Of a stretch of 14,755 nt of DNA, positions 1 through 8,427 are shown in pieces. Made by a program: the position numbers and the translations under genes. The DNA is from JAPLDP01 sp964628285. Lineage in GTDB: Bacteria; Bacteroidota; Bacteroidia; Bacteroidales; JAGONC01. How positions within the stretch are numbered: the stretch's first letter is position 1; every line of letters begins with the position of its first letter. The stretch spans positions 1 through 14,755 of the forward strand of contig CAZVNP010000063.1 of the NCBI GenBank assembly GCA_964628285.1. Reading direction: 5' to 3'. The notes beneath the pieces are model-generated. The model did not search any database. It saw only the letters and a program-made list of their open reading frames with translations, and was not told where the DNA came from.

Positions 1-1061
1 GCTTTCATGCTGGAGGTGCCGTCCATCACAAAGACGATGTTCAGGTCGTTGGTGAACTGCTTGCTGGCTTCACGCAGCTTGATCATGATCTCCATGATGT
101 TTTGGCCTTCTTCCGTTTCAATGTCATGGATGATGCCAACATGGAGAATGTCAGCTTTACAACCGGGGCCCAGGTAAGGCAGTCTGTCGCGTGATCCGGG
201 CCAGGCCGATTTCAAAACGGGATCTTCGACCCAGTTGGGAGGGCCTTCCTTGCCCTGCGCCCATAAGGTGGCTACGTTGCAACTGTCGGCAACCTTGGAA
301 GGCAACGGCGAGCTGTTGGTATAGTTGGGCTGCAGCGACGCCCTCGAGTTCCACGGCGTGGTGTACACCTCGTTAATCCACCCCAGTATGTTTATCTTGT
401 CGTGGACAGGATCACTCAGAGTTGCTGCTTTGCCAAGCAATAGCTTCCCTTCAGAATTTTTAAAGATATAATAAATCTTATATACTGTTGCACCTGTTTG
501 ATTCTCACCATATGTGTTCAATACAGGAGAAGAAAAAAATTGAAAATGACCAATTTCTTGCTGATATTTATCAGTTTTAGCATAATCGAGTAACCTGTTG
601 ATGATCATAGCTTTGAAAGGAGCCTCGCTGCCTTCCTTCTGTTTGCAGTGATTCTCCAGCACCAGTCTGTCCTTGGGCACCCATCCGATAGCCGCCGATG
701 GCGATGCATAGAGATCGGCCTGTTTGCCCGGTACCGTATGCGTGTCTTTCGTCCTGACCAGCTGCACCCTGTCTTCATTTTCGTCGATAACATAAAAGAT
801 CTCCAAAAATCCTATCTTTTGTGTCAGCACATCATTGCTTGTTGCAGTAATATATGCAACGTTATCCTCCCGGTCGCTATAGACGAACCATTTTACCGGT
901 TGCACGATTGTCTGATCACTCTTGACGTGCTCCAGCTCCTGCGGATCATCGATATCGGGCATATTTAAAACCGCTTTTTCACTTTGTGCTACAAGACGGG
1001 GCAAAGGGAATAGTATGAAGATAAAGAAAAGACTGAATGAGAACAAAATCAACTTTTTCAT
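1..1061 (-). CDS. tssR: TssR-like envelope protein with VWA domain, 5' part only (3' end outside window)
   Basis: An uninterrupted minus-strand frame runs from an ATG at 1061 to the window edge: 353 codons plus two bases, no stop seen. Residues 1-25 are a signal peptide (MKKLILF then a hydrophobic stretch, ending LVAQ). Residues 55-135 look like an SH3-like module (WFVYSDRE, FLEIFYVIDENED, IGWVPKDRLVL). A second such module spans about 150-240 and ends GWINEVYTTPWNSRASLQPN. The visible part ends in the first strand of a VWA domain, NIVFVMDGTSSM (341-352), where D347-G-T-S-S351 fits a MIDAS DxS/TxS motif. This order (signal peptide, two SH3-like modules, VWA) is what I know of TssR, a T6SS-iii trans-envelope protein of Bacteroidota. 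The start lies 20 nt after the preceding gene, so it is probably the next gene of the operon. It could be an orphan TssR paralogue rather than part of a working T6SS; no other tss gene is in view. Confidence 0.75.
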   Translation of the reverse strand, partial: MKKLILFSFSLFFIFILFPLPRLVAQSEKAVLNMPDIDDPQELEHVKSDQTIVQPVKWFVYSDREDNVAYITATSNDVLTQKIGFLEIFYVIDENEDRVQLVRTKDTHTVPGKQADLYASPSAAIGWVPKDRLVLENHCKQKEGSEAPFKAMIINRLLDYAKTDKYQQEIGHFQFFSSPVLNTYGENQTGATVYKIYYIFKNSEGKLLLGKAATLSDPVHDKINILGWINEVYTTPWNSRASLQPNYTNSSPLPSKVADSCNVATLWAQGKEGPPNWVEDPVLKSAWPGSRDRLPYLGPGCKADILHVGIIHDIETEEGQNIMEIMIKLREASKQFTNDLNIVFVMDGTSSMK

Positions 1062-1081
1062 CTGAGCGTTCCGGATTTTAT

Positions 1082-3544
1082 TTAAAACATTATAAACGTA
1101 TTCATCGATTCGATGATGGTTTTTCTGGCTATCAGGCTCTCAATATAATCATCATCGGGCAGGTAAACCAGAATATCATGATTACCGTAATGGTCTTGCT
1201 TTTTCTTTTTCCTCTCGATCACATACCCGCTCTGATACTCATCAGCCATCCTGACGATCAGCCGCTGCATGATGGTGGAGGTTTGAAAATCATTTTTATA
1301 CAGGCTGTTGTCCATGAACATATAATGAAGCACGACCCTTGACGGTGATGATTCAATGAACGTCAGTATTTCCTTTTTTGTTGTTTCAAAGAGGGTTGAA
1401 TCGTTTATCAGTGATGATGTCCACAGGTATTTGATATCGTAAACCAGGGAATCGAGTGATTTCACATACACCGGGCTGCTCTTGCCGGAGATATCGAAAT
1501 TAGTATATACGCGGTAGAAGTCGGCACGCAGGGGTACGTAACAGATGTATTTTTCACTTCCGAGATCGTCAAACAGCTCCTTAAGCCTTTCCGTCATACG
1601 GCTTTTGATAGCGCCAAAGTCTTTTCCTTTGTTTTTATCGTTCATCTCATTGACGCCCAGGTCGACCACAATCACGTGGACAGCCCCATAGACCTGTTCA
1701 TTGATGCCGAGGGTGAGGCCATAATGATTTTCTTTGATGGCTGAGCAGGGAACGACAATGTGATCGGTGAATATCCTCGGGTTGTTATCCACAGGATTGA
1801 GGGTGCTGAGGGTGTAATTCTCCGGGTAATAAAATGTGAGGAAATAAGTATTCAATTCATAGGCCGGTGGCAGCAACACCTTAAGAGATCTGTTCCCTTT
1901 GATGGTTAATGATCCCGACGTGATGGCCCGTTTCACCGGCCCGTCGAAGTCATAAGCCACTTTAAGATGCTTCGTATTGAGGTCGCCCTGGAACGTCAGT
2001 CCGATATTCGTTTTCCGTAATGAAGGTTCCTTGGAGTCATAGATAATGGCATTGATGCGTGATTGCGGGAAGATTTTAGCCAGTGCCGGTTCGTTCAGCC
2101 GCAGACTGACGCCGGCATTGATTTGCCAGCCATTTATCATTGCTTTGTTACCCGCATCGATGAGGCTGGTGGCATCACCACGACCCGAAGAAAAGGTATA
2201 GGGTACTGTGGAGGAACTGGTGATATTAGTCAGACCTAAAACATAGGAGGAACCGGCAAAAATATCAATGTCCTGTGTTACCGGTAGATTCACCCATAAA
2301 CTTACGTTACCATTCAGGAAAACAGGACTGAGGTCGGCTTTACCGGCAGACTGTGACACAGGGTATGTGCCGAAGTCATACTCAGGGAGGTCATGAAGAA
2401 GAACGGGATAATTATTATCACCGAAATAATACAATCCCTGATAGTTGATCTGCCCGCTTGAATAAGAGAAGGAATTATTGACAGGGATGCCGAGTGAAAG
2501 GCCTGCCTGGAATGTCAGCGCCACATTCTGTCTGAATTGGTGACCGTTCCACCCTTGCCTGAAACGGTACTGGGTATAAAAACCAAAAGGGATGGACAGA
2601 CAGCTCAGCTTGAAATCCTCATGGATACCGGTACCGTTGACGATCTTCTCATAGGATTTGCCGTCCTTGTCTATCTCATCGGGTAACATGTCTGAATACG
2701 AAGGAACAGAAAAACTCATTTTGTAAGATGAATAATTCAATCCTGCGTAAATGCCGCTCATCAGGTTACTTCTCCCAAAAAGCTGATAATAGCCTTTCAG
2801 TTCAGCGGAGAAGTCACCGCCGGATTTCGTCTCAAGACCCTCATAAGGGGTAAGTATATCATTGATATGTCCCGAAGCCTTGCCATATCCGAAACCGATT
2901 GTGATGAAGTCGGGGAACAGGGGACGGGGCCATTTATCGGAGAGCAACGATGAGCTCTTATTGTCCACAAAGATGATCTTGTAAAAATCATCGCTGCCAC
3001 GGTTTTTCGTCCTGAGCAAAGTGAAAACCTGATCGGAAAGGGAATCGGCATTAAAATAAATGCTGTCGTTCTGCCTGACCAGATCGCTGGCAAACTGATC
3101 ATACTGGATCCTTTTCCTCAGGCGCATAAAGTAAAGATCGTAACCTTTCCGCGAAAGCACCGAGAGCATTTCCAGGTCGGAATACTTGATATTGATAAGT
3201 AAATCGGAAAATTTCAGATGCTCTTCGATATTAAAACGTTCATCTTTCAAAACGAAGGAGGTATTGAGCAGCGAGATCAGCTGGCCGGAATAATCTTTAA
3301 CATTTAGGAATTCGGGTAATGGATTGGTCTGGAAGAGGTCATTATACTGAAGCACCATGCGCTTATCGGCAAAGAGGTTACCGTAAGCATCTTTGTTGTC
3401 CCTGAAATGCGAAAACAGGGAGTAGTTATCATAATTTATAAAAAACCTGACCATGTCGGGAGGCATGGGCCTCTGGGCCATAGTCAGTGTGGTTACGGCC
3501 GGTAATAAAACGAACGGTAGAACGATCTTGATTATCTCCTTCAT
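1082..3544 (-). CDS. Exported protein: helical N-domain, predicted outer-membrane beta-barrel, C-terminal VWA-like domain
   Basis: This is an 820-aa protein of no family I recognise as a whole. Residues 1-23 form a signal peptide ending TTLTMAQ. Residues 24-210 are mostly helical and charged. Residues about 213-483 show alternating aromatic/hydrophobic strands rich in Gly and Tyr (FITIGFGYGK, GIYAGLNYSSY, IPFGFYTQYRF, LTFQAGLSLG, WQINAGVSLRL), as in Bacteroidota PorT-like/OMP barrels. About 335 residues follow the barrel: a beta-rich linker (about 500-600), then a VWA-like fold starting at AVHVIVVDLGVNEMN (621-635), in which the MIDAS positions are degenerate (D628, then G630 and N632). Most such barrel proteins end at the last strand, so the long tail is unusual. 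Either the tail is periplasmic, or the central beta region is not a true barrel. The gene sits 18 nt after the PKD gene and 20 nt before the TssR-like gene, itself a VWA protein, which suggests shared function. Confidence 0.85.
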   Translation of the reverse strand: MKEIIKIVLPFVLLPAVTTLTMAQRPMPPDMVRFFINYDNYSLFSHFRDNKDAYGNLFADKRMVLQYNDLFQTNPLPEFLNVKDYSGQLISLLNTSFVLKDERFNIEEHLKFSDLLINIKYSDLEMLSVLSRKGYDLYFMRLRKRIQYDQFASDLVRQNDSIYFNADSLSDQVFTLLRTKNRGSDDFYKIIFVDNKSSSLLSDKWPRPLFPDFITIGFGYGKASGHINDILTPYEGLETKSGGDFSAELKGYYQLFGRSNLMSGIYAGLNYSSYKMSFSVPSYSDMLPDEIDKDGKSYEKIVNGTGIHEDFKLSCLSIPFGFYTQYRFRQGWNGHQFRQNVALTFQAGLSLGIPVNNSFSYSSGQINYQGLYYFGDNNYPVLLHDLPEYDFGTYPVSQSAGKADLSPVFLNGNVSLWVNLPVTQDIDIFAGSSYVLGLTNITSSSTVPYTFSSGRGDATSLIDAGNKAMINGWQINAGVSLRLNEPALAKIFPQSRINAIIYDSKEPSLRKTNIGLTFQGDLNTKHLKVAYDFDGPVKRAITSGSLTIKGNRSLKVLLPPAYELNTYFLTFYYPENYTLSTLNPVDNNPRIFTDHIVVPCSAIKENHYGLTLGINEQVYGAVHVIVVDLGVNEMNDKNKGKDFGAIKSRMTERLKELFDDLGSEKYICYVPLRADFYRVYTNFDISGKSSPVYVKSLDSLVYDIKYLWTSSLINDSTLFETTKKEILTFIESSPSRVVLHYMFMDNSLYKNDFQTSTIMQRLIVRMADEYQSGYVIERKKKKQDHYGNHDILVYLPDDDYIESLIARKTIIESMNTFIMF

Positions 3545-3562
3545 AAAATATGATTTTCAAGT

Positions 3563-4507
3563 TTAATGTCCGGTTGAATTCTGTTTGGCTTTCATCTCAT
3601 CTCCGGTAAGGTTTCCCAGGAAGCTGGTAGTGAAGCAGCTATTTTGCACCGGATCAAGTATCTGAACCCAGTATATATGGTTGACGGTATCGATGTCATC
3701 AGGGTACGGATAAAAATTATCATGTATAAAACCGCTTTCGAAATCGGTGGTTATCACCGAGTCGGCTGAAAAGGATGAGTAACCCCAGTTGTATGAATAT
3801 TTCTCCGGGTCGTCGAGCAGGCATAGCAGCAGTCGCGATGACGGTGAGGCGGTTTTTCTGATGACGATTCCTTCAGGAGGTGCTGTGAAGTGCGTGATGA
3901 GGATATCCGTTCCGGCATGGGCCACACATCCGTTTTCACTGGTTTCGGTGAGGGTGAGACGGACCTGCTTGGGCAGACCGCTTTGGTCGCCGAAATTCAG
4001 GTATACATAATTGCCTGAAGTGGACACGGTTTCATTGTCGAGGTTCCATTCATAGGCATGTCCTGCGGTTAAGGGTGTGTAAAAAAGGACATTTCTTGCG
4101 TTGCAGCAAACAATATATTCCTCGCCGGTGATAACGGGTTGCGGCAGAGGGTGTATGGTGACAGTCTCCGTGTGTTCATATGGTGTTCCGGTTTCATCAT
4201 ATACCGTAAGGGTGACGGTATAATCGCCCGGCAGGTCGAAGAAAAACTGCGGTGCGGCCACATGTGAGATACCCAGGTTGCCGAAGAGCCACATCCAACG
4301 TACGGCTGTGATGCCCCCGGTGGTGTAAGCGTGGAAGAGGGTGGCATCGTGGAGACAGGTGTTCTGACATGTAAACCACACCGAGTCACTGGCAGGTGTG
4401 GCAGCCATGACGTGTCCACCAACCGGCAGGGTCTGAAGCTGTAAACTTATCAGGGGTAATACAAACAATTGCAGAATTATCTTTCTCATGATCATTATTT
4501 TTACCAT
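3563..4507 (-). CDS. PKD-domain exported protein without a T9SS sorting domain
   Basis: This is a 314-aa exported protein. The ATG at 4507 overlaps the stop of the upstream gene by 7 nt. In-frame ATGs at 4495 and 4489 would give a more typical signal peptide (MRKIILQLFVLPLISL), so the true start may be 4489. Residues about 45-118 are a PKD domain (WMWLFGN, then FFFDLPGDYTVTLTVYD). Residues about 122-206 are a second PKD/Ig-like unit (YEWNLDNE, VRLTLTETSENGC). Residues about 226-297 form a Cys-bounded module (LLLCLLDD, YSYNWGY, YPYPDDIDTVN, NSCF). A similar module lies just before the sorting domain of the 610-aa protein, but here the chain ends soon after it with no sorting domain. PKD domains usually mediate protein-protein or glycan contacts in exported proteins. 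Likely location is periplasm or surface; the specific role is unknown. Confidence 0.85.
   Translation of the reverse strand: MVKIMIMRKIILQLFVLPLISLQLQTLPVGGHVMAATPASDSVWFTCQNTCLHDATLFHAYTTGGITAVRWMWLFGNLGISHVAAPQFFFDLPGDYTVTLTVYDETGTPYEHTETVTIHPLPQPVITGEEYIVCCNARNVLFYTPLTAGHAYEWNLDNETVSTSGNYVYLNFGDQSGLPKQVRLTLTETSENGCVAHAGTDILITHFTAPPEGIVIRKTASPSSRLLLCLLDDPEKYSYNWGYSSFSADSVITTDFESGFIHDNFYPYPDDIDTVNHIYWVQILDPVQNSCFTTSFLGNLTGDEMKAKQNSTGH
4501..4507 (-). other. Stop/start overlap, possible translational coupling
   Basis: The minus strand reads ATGGTAA here: the ATG of the 314-aa PKD gene overlaps the TAA of the barrel gene. This would couple translation of the two genes if 4507 is the true start. 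The start at 4489 instead would place the genes 11 nt apart, so the overlap is real as sequence but its use is uncertain. Confidence 0.5.
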
Positions 4508-6285
4508 AAGTTAAAGGTTATACCGGCACGGAGTCCGAAAGATTTCAATGACAGCTTGCCGGAGTAAAACAGGGGATTGTTCACCTCGCCGTCGCGTTCC
4601 GATACGACATAAGGTGTGTCGTTAGGGTTTTGAGTGGTGATAAAATCATACAGAAAATCGAAGCCGGCATAGGCGTAAAGTTTTCCGGAGAAAGACCACT
4701 GGCCCGTCAGAGCCAGATAACCACCCAGGTAACTGTCGGCCACCGGTGTCGAAGGGTCGGTGACCCGGAGCTGTGACGTGGTGATCAGCCCGTATTCCGG
4801 AATACCCTCAAGATGATAGGTGACCGTTTCACCCGTTTCAGGGTAATAGACAGAATTTTCTCCGGTATAAATGATCATGCCGTTATCTGCCAGTTTATAC
4901 TCTGACTGAAGCTGTAATGAATAAACGGCTCCCGCATCGAGGATGAGGTTGAACAGGGAGTTGTTGAATTTATATTTGAACTTAAGATACAACGGCACTT
5001 CCAGACTCCTAATGGTTGAGGTCATTCGGATATGATTTGCCTGCACCATTCTGGTAAAGAATTCCTGCTCGAGCTTCATCTCGTCGTTGTGGTTGTCGAT
5101 GTCGAGCCTGCCGGCATGGACGGCATAACCCGCACCTGTCCCGAAGCCGAAGGCATAAGGCAGCAAGCCATCCCTGAAGAAGTAACTGAACTCGGCATGG
5201 ACGCCATACGATGGCAAAGCTTTGACGGTGTAGTCGAGGTCCTCGGGCGGTGAATTCATATCGAGTGTGGAAAAATTACCTCCTGCGCCAAGGCTCAGGT
5301 AACCCTTATTGGAAGGCTTCAGACATTTGAGGATACGCTTTGGAAGGATATCTTCTATATTGAGTACGGTTCCCTCGGTGACATCGCATAACATAACGTT
5401 GGTGGGAGTATCGGTATTGACATAAAAAAGAAAGGTGAGGGGTGCGGGGTGTTTGTAATTGTCGAAGAAGACGGCTTCATCGCGAGGCATGACGGGCTCC
5501 AGGGTGGCGGTGTCGGCTGACAGCTTCAATTGCCAGGGGAAATATTTTCCCTGCATGCCCATAATGCCGTGCACTTTGAAGAAGAGATGGTTATCGTATT
5601 TCCAGGCATCATCGCCGGCAATGGCCGTACCGCTTTTGAAGAGGATGAAACTGCCGGGGTCGAACAGCAGCACCCAGTTGATCACGCTGTCAAGATAATG
5701 GTCGATGTTTTCCATGGCGTTGGCAGCCAGTCTTTTGTTCGTGGCAAGTCGCGGAGGCAGTGAGGTGAGCAGGAATTTTAACGACAGTTGTGGGGTGTAG
5801 GGGCAATCACCCGAATGATAGAAGATATCACGGAAGCCCCGGATCGCCGGCATGTCGGTTATGTTTTTATAAGCGTCATAGTAACGTGTGATGCGTTCTT
5901 TCGCCATAATGAATAACTGTGACCGGGTCAAATTTGGCTTGGCCACTGTATCAGAACCCCCGGTCGTTTTTTCCTGGGCCAGCAGACCGATAAACAGGGT
6001 GGTGTCGATCCTGGTGTTTTGTAATAGGCCGTAATAATAGGTCAGTTCCCTTTTCAACAGGTATCGGGAGGCATCGGCAGGATCTTTCTGGATGCTGTCA
6101 TGGTAATCACAGAACTTCTGTATGAGGTCATCGGAGATCTTACCGTAAAGGGCTTTCTCGGAATCCTTCAACTGGTATGAATAGAAGCTTTTAGTCTGCC
6201 CGTAACTAACGATGAAACTCAACAGCAGGGCCAGCATCAGGATGAACAGCCGTTTCCTTTTAATTTTCAACCGGATCATTATCAT
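4501..6285 (-). CDS. Exported protein with periplasmic N-domain and C-terminal outer-membrane beta-barrel
   Basis: This is a 594-aa protein. Residues 1-30 are a signal peptide with a strongly basic start (RLKIKRKRLF), a hydrophobic core and an SYGQ end; an alternative start at Met3 (6279) changes little. Residues about 31-205 are helical and charged. Residues about 206-320 are mixed alpha/beta (FFKVHGIMGMQGKYFPW, LTFLFYVN) and match no family I can name. Residues about 328-594 look like a Bacteroidota outer-membrane barrel: GYLSLGAGGNF, HAEFSYFF, GFGTGAGYAV, VPLYLKFKYKF, GGYLALTGQWSF, AYAGFDFLYDF, and the final strand GLRAGITFNLW, which ends in an aromatic residue as barrels do. Barrel strands facing the periplasm plus a large N-domain suggest an outer-membrane anchor or pore that meets periplasmic partners. 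It lies 21 nt after the T9SS-cargo gene and overlaps the PKD gene by 7 nt, so translation may be coupled. Confidence 0.87.
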   Translation of the reverse strand: MIMIRLKIKRKRLFILMLALLLSFIVSYGQTKSFYSYQLKDSEKALYGKISDDLIQKFCDYHDSIQKDPADASRYLLKRELTYYYGLLQNTRIDTTLFIGLLAQEKTTGGSDTVAKPNLTRSQLFIMAKERITRYYDAYKNITDMPAIRGFRDIFYHSGDCPYTPQLSLKFLLTSLPPRLATNKRLAANAMENIDHYLDSVINWVLLFDPGSFILFKSGTAIAGDDAWKYDNHLFFKVHGIMGMQGKYFPWQLKLSADTATLEPVMPRDEAVFFDNYKHPAPLTFLFYVNTDTPTNVMLCDVTEGTVLNIEDILPKRILKCLKPSNKGYLSLGAGGNFSTLDMNSPPEDLDYTVKALPSYGVHAEFSYFFRDGLLPYAFGFGTGAGYAVHAGRLDIDNHNDEMKLEQEFFTRMVQANHIRMTSTIRSLEVPLYLKFKYKFNNSLFNLILDAGAVYSLQLQSEYKLADNGMIIYTGENSVYYPETGETVTYHLEGIPEYGLITTSQLRVTDPSTPVADSYLGGYLALTGQWSFSGKLYAYAGFDFLYDFITTQNPNDTPYVVSERDGEVNNPLFYSGKLSLKSFGLRAGITFNLW

Positions 6286-6306
6286 ATCATGTATTCAAAT
6301 TATTGT

Positions 6307-6561
6307 TTAATGGTGATGGTAAAGGATTTTGCAAGCCTTTGATGTTCTGCCGTTGAAAAGACGGATAAAGTACATTCCGTCTGTTCTGAGCATGGCATTC
6401 AGCTTTATCTCCAGGCTGACGGGCCCGGTTTCTCTGGCGATGGTCTCCTGGTAAAGGATCCGTCCCCCTGTGTCAAGGATCTGAAGGGTGAGCGGCCCGG
6501 GGTTATTCTTATGATAATTTAGATAAAGGACACTATTGGCAGGGTTGGGGAAAACATATAA
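6307..6561 (-). other. T9SS type A C-terminal sorting domain (610-aa protein)
   Basis: Residues 527-610 show the classic sequence marks: LYVFPNPAN at the start, a middle LQILDTGGRILYQ strand pair, and a GMYFIRLF..K near the end. The chain then ends KILYHHH. The motif order is diagnostic of Por-secretion-system cargo in Bacteroidota. Confidence 0.9.
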
Positions 6562-8139
6562 ATTGTCAAGGTTCCGCCCGATGTCGCCGATGAGGTCCGT
6601 TTTATTTGTTGAGGGATTTGAGACGATCAGCGGGTGTGAACGTCTGGTACAGCCCGTCAGTGTGTCGTAAGCCGTTTCAACATTATAAACGTCGTTGTCA
6701 TCAGGGACAAATGGAAGATAGAAGTATGGCACCGTTGTTCTGGCCAGCGATGAATCATATATATCCCTGACTTCATTGGTCCAGTACCAGAAATAATCAT
6801 TCACCGTTTGATCGGAGCAGAATAACATTCTGTCGATCAGGGCCATGTAGGCGCTGTCCTTGGGTGATTTGTCGTGTCCGATATCCACGAGAAATTCCTT
6901 TGAATTGGTGCAGGCTTCAGCATCGTCTGACACCAGGTGAACCGTGATGAGGCCCTCGCCGGTGTTCTGCCAGTCCACCACAACGTGGGCTCCATCCTGT
7001 TCACGAAGGATGCCACCGGTGATCTCAACACCGGCTATACCGGCATGGGCTGACAGATTAAACAGGTAAGATGTGCCATACTGATAAGCACAGACTTCCA
7101 GGTCACCCTGTGTCATGCTGATCTCTGGCAGTGGTTTGACGATGACTTCCGTGGCCACCGAATCATTTATACCCTGGTCATTAAAATAATACCATATCAT
7201 GTTTGAACCTGTCACGGCCGCCGGCGGATAAAAGACACCGGTTTCGCCGATGATGCCGGTACCTGTGAACCGTCCGCCGGGAGGCATGCCGTTCATGCGG
7301 TAATAATCATCATATTGACAAACGGTATGGCCCGGGAGCTCACCCAGACCGATATCCAGATAAAACAAGGTGATGGAAGCCACATCGGAGTATTCATGGC
7401 TCTGGCTGCCTTTGGCACGTAAGGAAAGTGTGTCAAAGCCGGGTACCAGCGGATAAAGCTGCTGGAAAGCCGATATCATCACCGTATCGGTAAAATCTTC
7501 ATAGGCTGCCGGATTCAGTGTCAGGATAACCGTCCAGGGACCGGTATTCAGTTTGGCTTCGACGGCGGTGATCTGGTTGTCGTTGGCAACGCACATGGGA
7601 CCTGCCTGATAGATGACCGAAAGGTCAGGGTAATTGACAATGTTCACATCAGACGTATCGACCGGCCTTTTTTCTCCGCCCGTGATAAGGTAAATGGGTT
7701 GAATATCCGGTTTGCAGTAAAAAATCGTCACCGAGTCGGTAATGGTCTCCGTATTATAGGTGATGATCACTTTAAGTGTATTCTCGTAACGGTCAAGATC
7801 GAAAGGTATCAGCTTAATGTCATAGTACTGCTGGCTTGGGATAGGGCTTATCTGGGTGTATCCCGAATCAACCAGTGTGCCGTTGATCAGGTAGCTCAAA
7901 TCCGGGGACTGGGTTTCCAGATAGATATCGGGATGAAATTCGACGGTATAATCGATATTGTAAGGATCACCGAAGCTGGTGCCTCCGATGAAGACCATGT
8001 AACTGTCACGTGAGGGCTGCAGGATGGTGGCCAGGGCATCCCGGTGGATAAATGACATGAAAAGCAGCATCATCAGGGCTTGTAGCCAGATGATCAGCCT
8101 TCGTGTTAACCTGTCATGAGTAAGGCGTCCTATTCTCAT
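6307..8139 (-). CDS. T9SS-secreted Ig-like surface protein with type A sorting domain
   Basis: This is a 610-aa protein. Residues 1-37 are a long basic signal peptide (RLTRRLIIWLQ, then a hydrophobic core, ending RDALA). Residues about 40-260 form two or three beta-sandwich-like units. Residues about 272-336 are an Ig-like module common in Bacteroidota surface proteins (TVCQYDDYYRMNGMPPGGRF, FTGTGI, GVFYPP, WYYFND, EVIVKPLP). A PKD/Ig-like unit covers about 337-420. A Cys-bounded module at about 438-507 (MLFCSD, WYWTNE, FVPDDND, TGCTRR) resembles one in the 314-aa protein. Residues 527-610 are a T9SS C-terminal sorting domain (LYVFPNPANSVLYL, LQILDTGGRILY, DGMYFIRLF, KACKILY), followed by three terminal His residues. 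Such domains direct export across the outer membrane and usually cell-surface attachment. The gene is second in the operon, 36 nt after the giant beta-helix gene. Confidence 0.9.
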   Translation of the reverse strand: MRIGRLTHDRLTRRLIIWLQALMMLLFMSFIHRDALATILQPSRDSYMVFIGGTSFGDPYNIDYTVEFHPDIYLETQSPDLSYLINGTLVDSGYTQISPIPSQQYYDIKLIPFDLDRYENTLKVIITYNTETITDSVTIFYCKPDIQPIYLITGGEKRPVDTSDVNIVNYPDLSVIYQAGPMCVANDNQITAVEAKLNTGPWTVILTLNPAAYEDFTDTVMISAFQQLYPLVPGFDTLSLRAKGSQSHEYSDVASITLFYLDIGLGELPGHTVCQYDDYYRMNGMPPGGRFTGTGIIGETGVFYPPAAVTGSNMIWYYFNDQGINDSVATEVIVKPLPEISMTQGDLEVCAYQYGTSYLFNLSAHAGIAGVEITGGILREQDGAHVVVDWQNTGEGLITVHLVSDDAEACTNSKEFLVDIGHDKSPKDSAYMALIDRMLFCSDQTVNDYFWYWTNEVRDIYDSSLARTTVPYFYLPFVPDDNDVYNVETAYDTLTGCTRRSHPLIVSNPSTNKTDLIGDIGRNLDNLYVFPNPANSVLYLNYHKNNPGPLTLQILDTGGRILYQETIARETGPVSLEIKLNAMLRTDGMYFIRLFNGRTSKACKILYHHH

Positions 8140-8175
8140 ATCGTTCGGTGTAAAAGTGAAATAAATCCGGTGGTA

Positions 8176-8427
8176 TTATATAATGACCAGTTTAAAATGC
8201 AACTCCACGGCACCACTTCTGATGATTCCGATATACAATCCGGGAGAAAAATTTTTCAAATCTAATCTTTCCTGGAGAATTAAATCGTTTTTGATCCATG
8301 TTTTTTGAAAGCGGCATTTATTATCGGGGCTGTAAAGATATATAACGATCTTCCCCGTGAGGTGACCTGTCAGTTCAAATCGGGCTGTTTCCCATGCAGG
8401 ATTAGGTGAGATGTTTAGCCTGAGGGA
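8176..8427 (-). other. T9SS C-terminal sorting domain (2180-aa protein)
   Basis: Residues 2098-2180 carry SLRLNISPNPAWETARFELTG-type opening, a KIVIYLYSPDNK middle strand, and LKNFSPGLYIGIIRSG before the end. The last residues (HFKLVII) are hydrophobic with one Lys. The order fits a Bacteroidota type A sorting domain and implies export to the cell surface. Confidence 0.88.

Noticed and set aside
157..793. Short minus-strand frames at 157-354 and 605-793
   Set aside because: Both lie in other frames inside the long open TssR-like frame that runs from 1061 to the edge. Only that frame has a signal peptide and recognisable domains.
648..1342. Plus-strand open frames at 648-968 and 1037-1342
   Set aside because: They are antisense to well-supported coding sequence, have no recognisable domain, and the second runs across the end of the 820-aa gene and the start of the TssR-like gene.
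3545..3562. Terminator or promoter between the 314-aa and 820-aa genes, and in the other junctions
   Set aside because: The junctions are 18-36 nt, contain no inverted repeat followed by T-run and no convincing TAnnTTTG box on the minus strand, so internal ends or starts are not supported.
6307..6315. Three terminal His residues of the 610-aa protein as a metal-binding tag
   Set aside because: The sorting domain is normally cleaved off at the surface, so the His run probably has no role in the mature protein; three residues may be chance.
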